From Anodontia alba (Eukaryota > Mollusca > Bivalvia > Lucinida > Lucinidae), in the NCBI GenBank assembly GCA_964016985.1, contig OZ024830.1, positions 18,370,191 through 18,434,190 on the forward strand: DNA of 64,000 bases. The letters run 5' to 3'. A program made the translations under genes and the position numbers. The notes beneath the pieces were generated by a model that did no database searches, was not told where the DNA came from, and saw only the letters and a list, made by a program, of their open reading frames with translations. Shown piece by piece: positions 38,130-50,696 of the stretch (position 1 is the first letter of the stretch; each line of letters opens with the position of its first letter).

Positions 38130-41100
38130 CAAGGCATCCTGCTGAAAATGGGTCCTCAAATTTGCATTGCACCCTATGGGATTATGGGCGGGAAACCGTA
38201 AAAACCCTAATAACTCCATCAGTTCGCAACAGACAGGCGCGCTTTTTATAGGGTTTATAGGTCTTAGGGAGGTACATTTCCGTGCCAAATTGTATGGCGC
38301 TGCATGCAGTAGAAGCAAAGATATAAGGACTGGAAATGCGTCCCTAGGTCTCGCCTGCTGAACAAAGAGATTAAAAGTCACTAAAGCTGACCTTCACCGA
38401 TTGAGCTGAAACTAGCACCAAACATTGTCCTAGTACCATAGTACATAAAACAATATTTGCCAGAAAATTCGGACTCTGCGTTAGTAAGTTATTAGGGGTC
38501 AAACATTAGCAAATATCAACTTTCAGCGGCCATAACTCGAAAAAGGGGCGATAAGAAATTTTGGGCACTTGGCCCCAGGGAGTCATTGGTCCAGACCTTT
38601 CGTCTGGCACCAGTTTCATCCCGATCGGTGAAGGTCACATTAGGCTCAAACTTGCAGTCCAAAGTTGGTAGGGAATGTCTGAAACTTTGACCCCTAATAA
38701 CTCGTCTGTTTTTCATCCGATTAAGCTGAAATTTGGAACGTTTGTAGAGCCCATCCATACAAACATGCCTGCACAATCCGGGATGCGGTCAATGGAATAG
38801 CACGTGCACTATAGGGCGCCAAAAATTCAATAAATAAACCTTTTTACGCCTACAGCAGCCAAAGGAAAGCACCCTCGGTGCTGCAAATTTATGCGCATGC
38901 GCAGATCATTAATGTCTACAAACGTAGAGGGTAGTCAAGGGACTCGAGGCAAGGCATCCTGCTGAAAATGGGTCCTCAAATTTGCATTGCACCCTATGGG
39001 ATTATGGGCGGGAAACCGTAAAAACCCTAATAACTCCATCAGTTCGCAACAGACAGGCGCGCTTTTTATAGGGTTTATAGGTCTTAGGGAGGTACATTTC
39101 CGTGCCAAATTGTATGGCGCTGCATGCAGTAGAAGCAAAGATATAAGGACTGGAAATGCGTCCCTAGGTCTCGCCTGCTGAACAAAGAGATTAAAAGTCA
39201 CTAAAGCTGACCTTCACCGATTGAGCTGAAACTAGCACCAAACATTGTCCTAGTACCATAGTACATAAAACAATATTTGCCAGAAAATTCGGACTCTGCG
39301 TTAGTAAGTTATTAGGGGTCAAACATTAGCAAATATCAACTTTCAGCGGCCATAACTCGAAAAAGGGGCGATAAGAAATTTTGGGCACTTGGCCCCAGGG
39401 AGTCATTGGTCCAGACCTTTCGTCTGGCACCAGTTTCATCCCGATCGGTGAAGGTCACATTAGGCTCAAACTTGCAGTCCAAAGTTGGTAGGGAATGTCT
39501 GAAACTTTGACCCCTAATAACTCGTCTGTTTTTCATCCGATTAAGCTGAAATTTGGAACGTTTGTAGAGCCCATCCATACAAACATGCCTGCACAATCCG
39601 GGATGCGGTCAATGGAATAGCACGTGCACTATAGGGCGCCAAAAATTCAATAAATAAACCTTTTTACGCCTACAGCAGCCAAAGGAAAGCACCCTCGGTG
39701 CTGCAAATTTATGCGCATGCGCAGATCATTAATGTCTACAAACGTAGAGGGTAGTCAAGGGACTCGAGGCAAGGCATCCTGCTGAAAATGGGTCCTCAAA
39801 TTTGCATTGCACCCTATGGGATTATGGGCGGGAAACCGTAAAAACCCTAATAACTCCATCAGTTCGCAACAGACAGGCGCGCTTTTTATAGGGTTTATAG
39901 GTCTTAGGGAGGTACATTTCCGTGCCAAATTGTATGGCGCTGCATGCAGTAGAAGCAAAGATATAAGGACTGGAAATGCGTCCCTAGGTCTCGCCTGCTG
40001 AACAAAGAGATTAAAAGTCACTAAAGCTGACCTTCACCGATTGAGCTGAAACTAGCACCAAACATTGTCCTAGTACCATAGTACATAAAACAATATTTGC
40101 CAGAAAATTCGGACTCTGCGTTAGTAAGTTATTAGGGGTCAAACATTAGCAAATATCAACTTTCAGCGGCCATAACTCGAAAAAGGGGCGATAAGAAATT
40201 TTGGGCACTTGGCCCCAGGGAGTCATTGGTCCAGACCTTTCGTCTGGCACCAGTTTCATCCCGATCGGTGAAGGTCACATTAGGCTCAAACTTGCAGTCC
40301 AAAGTTGGTAGGGAATGTCTGAAACTTTGACCCCTAATAACTCGTCTGTTTTTCATCCGATTAAGCTGAAATTTGGAACGTTTGTAGAGCCCATCCATAC
40401 AAACATGCCTGCACAATCCGGGATGCGGTCAATGGAATAGCACGTGCACTATAGGGCGCCAAAAATTCAATAAATAAACCTTTTTACGCCTACAGCAGCC
40501 AAAGGAAAGCACCCTCGGTGCTGCAAATTTATGCGCATGCGCAGATCATTAATGTCTACAAACGTAGAGGGTAGTCAAGGGACTCGAGGCAAGGCATCCT
40601 GTTGAAAATGGGTCCTCAAATTTGCATTGCACCCTATGGGATTATGGGCGGGAAACCGTAAAAACCCTAATAACTCCATCAGTTCGCAACAGACAGGCGC
40701 GCTTTTTATAGGGTTTATAGGTCTTAGGGAGGTACATTTCCGTGCCAAATTGTATGGCGCTGCATGCAGTAGAAGCAAAGATATAAGGACTGGAAATGCG
40801 TCCCTAGGTCTCGCCTGCTGAACAAAGAGATTAAAAGTCACTAAAGCTGACCTTCACCGATTGAGCTGAAACTAGCACCAAACATTGTCCTAGTACCATA
40901 GTACATAAAACAATATTTGCCAGAAAATTCGGACTCTGCGTTAGTAAGTTATTAGGGGTCAAACATTAGCAAATATCAACTTTCAGCGGCCATAACTCGA
41001 AAAAGGGGCGATAAGAAATTTTGGGCACTTGGCCCCAGGGAGTCATTGGTCCAGACCTTTCGTCTGGCACCAGTTTCATCCCGATCGGTGAAGGTCACAT

Positions 41101-44100
41101 TAGGCTCAAACTTGCAGTCCAAAGTTGGTAGGGAATGTCTGAAACTTTGACCCCTAATAACTCGTCTGTTTTTCATCCGATTAAGCTGAAATTTGGAACG
41201 TTTGTAGAGCCCATCCATACAAACATGCCTGCACAATCCGGGATGCGGTCAATGGAATAGCACGTGCACTATAGGGCGCCAAAAATTCAATAAATAAACC
41301 TTTTTACGCCTACAGCAGCCAAAGGAAAGCACCCTCGGTGCTGCAAATTTATGCGCATGCGCAGATCATTAATGTCTACAAACGTAGAGGGTAGTCAAGG
41401 GACTCGAGGCAAGGCATCCTGCTGAAAATGGGTCCTCAAATTTGCATTGCACCCTATGGGATTATGGGCGGGAAACCGTAAAAACCCTAATAACTCCATC
41501 AGTTCGCAACAGACAGGCGCGCTTTTTATAGGGTTTATAGGTCTTAGGGAGGTACATTTCCGTGCCAAATTGTATGGCGCTGCATGCAGTAGAAGCAAAG
41601 ATATAAGGACTGGAAATGCGTCCCTAGGTCTCGCCTGCTGAACAAAGAGATTAAAAGTCACTAAAGCTGACCTTCACCGATTGAGCTGAAACTAGCACCA
41701 AACATTGTCCTAGTACCATAGTACATAAAACAATATTTGCCAGAAAATTCGGACTCTGCGTTAGTAAGTTATTAGGGGTCAAACATTAGCAAATATCAAC
41801 TTTCAGCGGCCATAACTCGAAAAAGGGGCGATAAGAAATTTTGGGCACTTGGCCCCAGGGAGTCATTGGTCCAGACCTTTCGTCTGGCACCAGTTTCATC
41901 CCGATCGGTGAAGGTCACATTAGGCTCAAACTTGCAGTCCAAAGTTGGTAGGGAATGTCTGAAACTTTGACCCCTAATAACTCGTCTGTTTTTCATCCGA
42001 TTAAGCTGAAATTTGGAACGTTTGTAGAGCCCATCCATACAAACATGCCTGCACAATCCGGGATGCGGTCAATGGAATAGCACGTGCACTATAGGGCGCC
42101 AAAAATTCAATAAATAAACCTTTTTACGCCTACAGCAGCCAAAGGAAAGCACCCTCGGTGCTGCAAATTTATGCGCATGCGCAGATCATTAATGTCTACA
42201 AACGTAGAGGGTAGTCAAGGGACTCGAGGCAAGGCATCCTGCTGAAAATGGGTCCTCAAATTTGCATTGCACCCTATGGGATTATGGGCGGGAAACCGTA
42301 AAAACCCTAATAACTCCATCAGTTCGCAACAGACAGGCGCGCTTTTTATAGGGTTTATAGGTCTTAGGGAGGTACATTTCCGTGCCAAATTGTATGGCGC
42401 TGCATGCAGTAGAAGCAAAGATATAAGGACTGGAAATGCGTCCCTAGGTCTCGCCTGCTGAACAAAGAGATTAAAAGTCACTAAAGCTGACCTTCACCGA
42501 TTGAGCTGAAACTAGCACCAAACATTGTCCTAGTACCATAGTACATAAAACAATATTTGCCAGAAAATTCGGACTCTGCGTTAGTAAGTTATTAGGGGTC
42601 AAACATTAGCAAATATCAACTTTCAGCGGCCATAACTCGAAAAAGGGGCGATAAGAAATTTTGGGCACTTGGCCCCAGGGAGTCATTGGTCCAGACCTTT
42701 CGTCTGGCACCAGTTTCATCCCGATCGGTGAAGGTCACATTAGGCTCAAACTTGCAGTCCAAAGTTGGTAGGGAATGTCTGAAACTTTGACCCCTAATAA
42801 CTCGTCTGTTTTTCATCCGATTAAGCTGAAATTTGGAACGTTTGTAGAGCCCATCCATACAAACATGCCTGCACAATCCGGGATGCGGTCAATGGAATAG
42901 CACGTGCACTATAGGGCGCCAAAAATTCAATAAATAAACCTTTTTACGCCTACAGCAGCCAAAGGAAAGCACCCTCGGTGCTGCAAATTTATGCGCATGC
43001 GCAGATCATTAATGTCTACAAACGTAGAGGGTAGTCAAGGGACTCGAGGCAAGGCATCCTGCTGAAAATGGGTCCTCAAATTTGCATTGCACCCTATGGG
43101 ATTATGGGCGGGAAACCGTAAAAACCCTAATAACTCCATCAGTTCGCAACAGACAGGCGCGCTTTTTATAGGGTTTATAGGTCTTAGGGAGGTACATTTC
43201 CGTGCCAAATTGTATGGCGCTGCATGCAGTAGAAGCAAAGATATAAGGACTGGAAATGCGTCCCTAGGTCTCGCCTGCTGAACAAAGAGATTAAAAGTCA
43301 CTAAAGCTGACCTTCACCGATTGAGCTGAAACTAGCACCAAACATTGTCCTAGTACCATAGTACATAAAACAATATTTGCCAGAAAATTCGGACTCTGCG
43401 TTAGTAAGTTATTAGGGGTCAAACATTAGCAAATATCAACTTTCAGCGGCCATAACTCGAAAAAGGGGCGATAAGAAATTTTGGGCACTTGGCCCCAGGG
43501 AGTCATTGGTCCAGACCTTTCGTCTGGCACCAGTTTCATCCCGATCGGTGAAGGTCACATTAGGCTCAAACTTGCAGTCCAAAGTTGGTAGGGAATGTCT
43601 GAAACTTTGACCCCTAATAACTCGTCTGTTTTTCATCCGATTAAGCTGAAATTTGGAACGTTTGTAGAGCCCATCCATACAAACATGCCTGCACAATCCG
43701 GGATGCGGTCAATGGAATAGCACGTGCACTATAGGGCGCCAAAAATTCAATAAATAAACCTTTTTACGCCTACAGCAGCCAAAGGAAAGCACCCTCGGTG
43801 CTGCAAATTTATGCGCATGCGCAGATCATTAATGTCTACAAACGTAGAGGGTAGTCAAGGGACTCGAGGCAAGGCATCCTGCTGAAAATGGGTCCTCAAA
43901 TTTGCATTGCACCCTATGGGATTATGGGCGGGAAACCGTAAAAACCCTAATAACTCCATCAGTTCGCAACAGACAGGCGCGCTTTTTATAGGGTTTATAG
44001 GTCTTAGGGAGGTACATTTCCGTGCCAAATTGTATGGCGCTGCATGCAGTAGAAGCAAAGATATAAGGACTGGAAATGCGTCCCTAGGTCTCGCCTGCTG

Positions 44101-47100
44101 AACAAAGAGATTAAAAGTCACTAAAGCTGACCTTCACCGATTGAGCTGAAACTAGCACCAAACATTGTCCTAGTACCATAGTACATAAAACAATATTTGC
44201 CAGAAAATTCGGACTCTGCGTTAGTAAGTTATTAGGGGTCAAACATTAGCAAATATCAACTTTCAGCGGCCATAACTCGAAAAAGGGGCGATAAGAAATT
44301 TTGGGCACTTGGCCCCAGGGAGTCATTGGTCCAGACCTTTCGTCTGGCACCAGTTTCATCCCGATCGGTGAAGGTCACATTAGGCTCAAACTTGCAGTCC
44401 AAAGTTGGTAGGGAATGTCTGAAACTTTGACCCCTAATAACTCGTCTGTTTTTCATCCGATTAAGCTGAAATTTGGAACGTTTGTAGAGCCCATCCATAC
44501 AAACATGCCTGCACAATCCGGGATGCGGTCAATGGAATAGCACGTGCACTATAGGGCGCCAAAAATTCAATAAATAAACCTTTTTACGCCTACAGCAGCC
44601 AAAGGAAAGCACCCTCGGTGCTGCAAATTTATGCGCATGCGCAGATCATTAATGTCTACAAACGTAGAGGGTAGTCAAGGGACTCGAGGCAAGGCATCCT
44701 GCTGAAAATGGGTCCTCAAATTTGCATTGCACCCTATGGGATTATGGGCGGGAAACCGTAAAAACCCTAATAACTCCATCAGTTCGCAACAGACAGGCGC
44801 GCTTTTTATAGGGTTTATAGGTCTTAGGGAGGTACATTTCCGTGCCAAATTGTATGGCGCTGCATGCAGTAGAAGCAAAGATATAAGGACTGGAAATGCG
44901 TCCCTAGGTCTCGCCTGCTGAACAAAGAGATTAAAAGTCACTAAAGCTGACCTTCACCGATTGAGCTGAAACTAGCACCAAACATTGTCCTAGTACCATA
45001 GTACATAAAACAATATTTGCCAGAAAATTCGGACTCTGCGTTAGTAAGTTATTAGGGGTCAAACATTAGCAAATATCAACTTTCAGCGGCCATAACTCGA
45101 AAAAGGGGCGATAAGAAATTTTGGGCACTTGGCCCCAGGGAGTCATTGGTCCAGACCTTTCGTCTGGCACCAGTTTCATCCCGATCGGTGAAGGTCACAT
45201 TAGGCTCAAACTTGCAGTCCAAAGTTGGTAGGGAATGTCTGAAACTTTGACCCCTAATAACTCGTCTGTTTTTCATCCGATTAAGCTGAAATTTGGAACG
45301 TTTGTAGAGCCCATCCATACAAACATGCCTGCACAATCCGGGATGCGGTCAATGGAATAGCACGTGCACTATAGGGCGCCAAAAATTCAATAAATAAACC
45401 TTTTTACGCCTACAGCAGCCAAAGGAAAGCACCCTCGGTGCTGCAAATTTATGCGCATGCGCAGATCATTAATGTCTACAAACGTAGAGGGTAGTCAAGG
45501 GACTCGAGGCAAGGCATCCTGCTGAAAATGGGTCCTCAAATTTGCATTGCACCCTATGGGATTATGGGCGGGAAACCGTAAAAACCCTAATAACTCCATA
45601 AGTTCGCAACAGACAGGCGCGCTTTTTATAGGGTTTATAGGTCTTAGGGAGGTACATTTCCGTGCCAAATTGTATGGCGCTGCATGCAGTAGAAGCAAAG
45701 ATATAAGGACTGGAAATGCGTCCCTAGGTCTCGCCTGCTGAACAAAGAGATTAAAAGTCACTAAAGCTGACCTTCACCGATTGAGCTGAAACTAGCACCA
45801 AACATTGTCCTAGTACCATAGTACATAAAACAATATTTGCCAGAAAATTCGGACTCTGCGTTAGTAAGTTATTAGGGGTCAAACATTAGCAAATATCAAC
45901 TTTCAGCGGCCATAACTCGAAAAAGGGGCGATAAGAAATTTTGGGCACTTGGCCCCAGGGAGTCATTGGTCCAGACCTTTCGTCTGGCACCAGTTTCATC
46001 CCGATCGGTGAAGGTCACATTAGGCTCAAACTTGCAGTCCAAAGTTGGTAGGGAATGTCTGAAACTTTGACCCCTAATAACTCGTCTGTTTTTCATCCGA
46101 TTAAGCTGAAATTTGGAACGTTTGTAGAGCCCATCCATACAAACATGCCTGCACAATCCGGGATGCGGTCAATGGAATAGCACGTGCACTATAGGGCGCC
46201 AAAAATTCAATAAATAAACCTTTTTACGCCTACAGCAGCCAAAGGAAAGCACCCTCGGTGCTGCAAATTTATGCGCATGCGCAGATCATTAATGTCTACA
46301 AACGTAGAGGGTAGTCAAGGGACTCGAGGCAAGGCATCCTGCTGAAAATGGGTCCTCAAATTTGCATTGCACCCTATGGGATTATGGGCGGGAAACCGTA
46401 AAAACCCTAATAACTCCATCAGTTCGCAACAGACAGGCGCGCTTTTTATAGGGTTTATAGGTCTTAGGGAGGTACATTTCCGTGCCAAATTGTATGGCGC
46501 TGCATGCAGTAGAAGCAAAGATATAAGGACTGGAAATGCGTCCCTAGGTCTCGCCTGCTGAACAAAGAGATTAAAAGTCACTAAAGCTGACCTTCACCGA
46601 TTGAGCTGAAACTAGCACCAAACATTGTCCTAGTACCATAGTACATAAAACAATATTTGCCAGAAAATTCGGACTCTGCGTTAGTAAGTTATTAGGGGTC
46701 AAACATTAGCAAATATCAACTTTCAGCGGCCATAACTCGAAAAAGGGGCGATAAGAAATTTTGGGCACTTGGCCCCAGGGAGTCATTGGTCCAGACCTTT
46801 CGTCTGGCACCAGTTTCATCCCGATCGGTGAAGGTCACATTAGGCTCAAACTTGCAGTCCAAAGTTGGTAGGGAATGTCTGAAACTTTGACCCCTAATAA
46901 CTCGTCTGTTTTTCATCCGATTAAGCTGAAATTTGGAACGTTTGTAGAGCCCATCCATACAAACATGCCTGCACAATCCGGGATGCGGTCAATGGAATAG
47001 CACGTGCACTATAGGGCGCCAAAAATTCAATAAATAAACCTTTTTACGCCTACAGCAGCCAAAGGAAAGCACCCTCGGTGCTGCAAATTTATGCGCATGC

Positions 47101-50100
47101 GCAGATCATTAATGTCTACAAACGTAGAGGGTAGTCAAGGGACTCGAGGCAAGGCATCCTGCTGAAAATGGGTCCTCAAATTTGCATTGCACCCTATGGG
47201 ATTATGGGCGGGAAACCGTAAAAACCCTAATAACTCCATCAGTTCGCAACAGACAGGCGCGCTTTTTATAGGGTTTATAGGTCTTAGGGAGGTACATTTC
47301 CGTGCCAAATTGTATGGCGCTGCATGCAGTAGAAGCAAAGATATAAGGACTGGAAATGCGTCCCTAGGTCTCGCCTGCTGAACAAAGAGATTAAAAGTCA
47401 CTAAAGCTGACCTTCACCGATTGAGCTGAAACTAGCACCAAACATTGTCCTAGTACCATAGTACATAAAACAATATTTGCCAGAAAATTCGGACTCTGCG
47501 TTAGTAAGTTATTAGGGGTCAAACATTAGCAAATATCAACTTTCAGCGGCCATAACTCGAAAAAGGGGCGATAAGAAATTTTGGGCACTTGGCCCCAGGG
47601 AGTCATTGGTCCAGACCTTTCGTCTGGCACCAGTTTCATCCCGATCGGTGAAGGTCACATTAGGCTCAAACTTGCAGTCCAAAGTTGGTAGGGAATGTCT
47701 GAAACTTTGACCCCTAATAACTCGTCTGTTTTTCATCCGATTAAGCTGAAATTTGGAACGTTTGTAGAGCCCATCCATACAAACATGCCTGCACAATCCG
47801 GGATGCGGTCAATGGAATAGCACGTGCACTATAGGGCGCCAAAAATTCAATAAATAAACCTTTTTACGCCTACAGCAGCCAAAGGAAAGCACCCTCGGTG
47901 CTGCAAATTTATGCGCATGCGCAGATCATTAATGTCTACAAACGTAGAGGGTAGTCAAGGGACTCGAGGCAAGGCATCCTGCTGAAAATGGGTCCTCAAA
48001 TTTGCATTGCACCCTATGGGATTATGGGCGGGAAACCGTAAAAACCCTAATAACTCCATCAGTTCGCAACAGACAGGCGCGCTTTTTATAGGGTTTATAG
48101 GTCTTAGGGAGGTACATTTCCGTGCCAAATTGTATGGCGCTGCATGCAGTAGAAGCAAAGATATAAGGACTGGAAATGCGTCCCTAGGTCTCGCCTGCTG
48201 AACAAAGAGATTAAAAGTCACTAAAGCTGACCTTCACCGATTGAGCTGAAACTAGCACCAAACATTGTCCTAGTACCATAGTACATAAAACAATATTTGC
48301 CAGAAAATTCGGACTCTGCGTTAGTAAGTTATTAGGGGTCAAACATTAGCAAATATCAACTTTCAGCGGCCATAACTCGAAAAAGGGGCGATAAGAAATT
48401 TTGGGCACTTGGCCCCAGGGAGTCATTGGTCCAGACCTTTCGTCTGGCACCAGTTTCATCCCGATCGGTGAAGGTCACATTAGGCTCAAACTTGCAGTCC
48501 AAAGTTGGTAGGGAATGTCTGAAACTTTGACCCCTAATAACTCGTCTGTTTTTCATCCGATTAAGCTGAAATTTGGAACGTTTGTAGAGCCCATCCATAC
48601 AAACATGCCTGCACAATCCGGGATGCGGTCAATGGAATAGCACGTGCACTATAGGGCGCCAAAAATTCAATAAATAAACCTTTTTACGCCTACAGCAGCC
48701 AAAGGAAAGCACCCTCGGTGCTGCAAATTTATGCGCATGCGCAGATCATTAATGTCTACAAACGTAGAGGGTAGTCAAGGGACTCGAGGCAAGGCATCCT
48801 GCTGAAAATGGGTCCTCAAATTTGCATTGCACCCTATGGGATTATGGGCGGGAAACCGTAAAAACCCTAATAACTCCATCAGTTCGCAACAGACAGGCGC
48901 GCTTTTTATAGGGTTTATAGGTCTTAGGGAGGTACATTTCCGTGCCAAATTGTATGGCGCTGCATGCAGTAGAAGCAAAGATATAAGGACTGGAAATGCG
49001 TCCCTAGGTCTCGCCTGCTGAACAAAGAGATTAAAAGTCACTAAAGCTGACCTTCACCGATTGAGCTGAAACTAGCACCAAACATTGTCCTAGTACCATA
49101 GTACATAAAACAATATTTGCCAGAAAATTCGGACTCTGCGTTAGTAAGTTATTAGGGGTCAAACATTAGCAAATATCAACTTTCAGCGGCCATAACTCGA
49201 AAAAGGGGCGATAAGAAATTTTGGGCACTTGGCCCCAGGGAGTCATTGGTCCAGACCTTTCGTCTGGCACCAGTTTCATCCCGATCGGTGAAGGTCACAT
49301 TAGGCTCAAACTTGCAGTCCAAAGTTGGTAGGGAATGTCTGAAACTTTGACCCCTAATAACTCGTCTGTTTTTCATCCGATTAAGCTGAAATTTGGAACG
49401 TTTGTAGAGCCCATCCATACAAACATGCCTGCACAATCCGGGATGCGGTCAATGGAATAGCACGTGCACTATAGGGCGCCAAAAATTCAATAAATAAACC
49501 TTTTTACGCCTACAGCAGCCAAAGGAAAGCACCCTCGGTGCTGCAAATTTATGCGCATGCGCAGATCATTAATGTCTACAAACGTAGAGGGTAGTCAAGG
49601 GACTCGAGGCAAGGCATCCTGCTGAAAATGGGTCCTCAAATTTGCATTGCACCCTATGGGATTATGGGCGGGAAACCGTAAAAACCCTAATAACTCCATC
49701 AGTTCGCAACAGACAGGCGCGCTTTTTATAGGGTTTATAGGTCTTAGGGAGGTACATTTCCGTGCCAAATTGTATGGCGCTGCATGCAGTAGAAGCAAAG
49801 ATATAAGGACTGGAAATGCGTCCCTAGGTCTCGCCTGCTGAACAAAGAGATTAAAAGTCACTAAAGCTGACCTTCACCGATTGAGCTGAAACTAGCACCA
49901 AACATTGTCCTAGTACCATAGTACATAAAACAATATTTGCCAGAAAATTCGGACTCTGCGTTAGTAAGTTATTAGGGGTCAAACATTAGCAAATATCAAC
50001 TTTCAGCGGCCATAACTCGAAAAAGGGGCGATAAGAAATTTTGGGCACTTGGCCCCAGGGAGTCATTGGTCCAGACCTTTCGTCTGGCACCAGTTTCATC

Positions 50101-50496
50101 CCGATCGGTGAAGGTCACATTAGGCTCAAACTTGCAGTCCAAAGTTGGTAGGGAATGTCTGAAACTTTGACCCCTAATAACTCGTCTGTTTTTCATCCGA
50201 TTAAGCTGAAATTTGGAACGTTTGTAGAGCCCATCCATACAAACATGCCTGCACAATCCGGGATGCGGTCAATGGAATAGCACGTGCACTATAGGGCGCC
50301 AAAAATTCAATAAATAAACCTTTTTACGCCTACAGCAGCCAAAGGAAAGCACCCTCGGTGCTGCAAATTTATGCGCATGCGCAGATCATTAATGTCTACA
50401 AACGTAGAGGGTAGTCAAGGGACTCGAGGCAAGGCATCCTGCTGAAAATGGGTCCTCAAATTTGCATTGCACCCTATGGGATTATGGGCGGGAAAC

Positions 50497-50696
50497 NNNN
50501 NNNNNNNNNNNNNNNNNNNNNNNNNNNNNNNNNNNNNNNNNNNNNNNNNNNNNNNNNNNNNNNNNNNNNNNNNNNNNNNNNNNNNNNNNNNNNNNNNNNN
50601 NNNNNNNNNNNNNNNNNNNNNNNNNNNNNNNNNNNNNNNNNNNNNNNNNNNNNNNNNNNNNNNNNNNNNNNNNNNNNNNNNNNNNNNNNNNNNNNN
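50497..50696. other. Assembly gap of exactly 200 N inside the array
   Basis: Exactly 200 ambiguous bases interrupt the satellite. The 64 bases before the gap (50433-50496) are identical to the 64 bases after it (50697-50760). The distance between these matching phases is 264 bases, not a multiple of 820. The gap therefore cannot truly be 200 bases if the array is regular. The missing length should be 756 bases plus a multiple of 820, or the two contig ends overlap by 64 bases. The round size suggests a scaffolding placeholder. Array copy number here is consequently unknown. Confidence 0.97.

Larger units (their letters stand above)
1..50496. repeat. 820-bp satellite DNA array, left block (about 61.6 units)
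   Basis: The same sequence recurs head to tail every 820 bases from the first base of the window to the N gap, always in one orientation, so the array continues beyond the left edge. Unit length is almost frozen. I found only three indels: a 1-bp deletion near 24892, a 1-bp insertion near 29001 and a 3-bp deletion near 31655. Differences between units are otherwise single substitutions. Units left of about 32.5 kb each carry a few private or shared variants, while those right of 38.1 kb are almost identical. No transposase, reverse transcriptase, rRNA, tRNA or histone sequence is visible inside the unit. I do not recognise the family. The high identity implies concerted evolution by unequal exchange or amplification, which is inference. 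Confidence 0.98.
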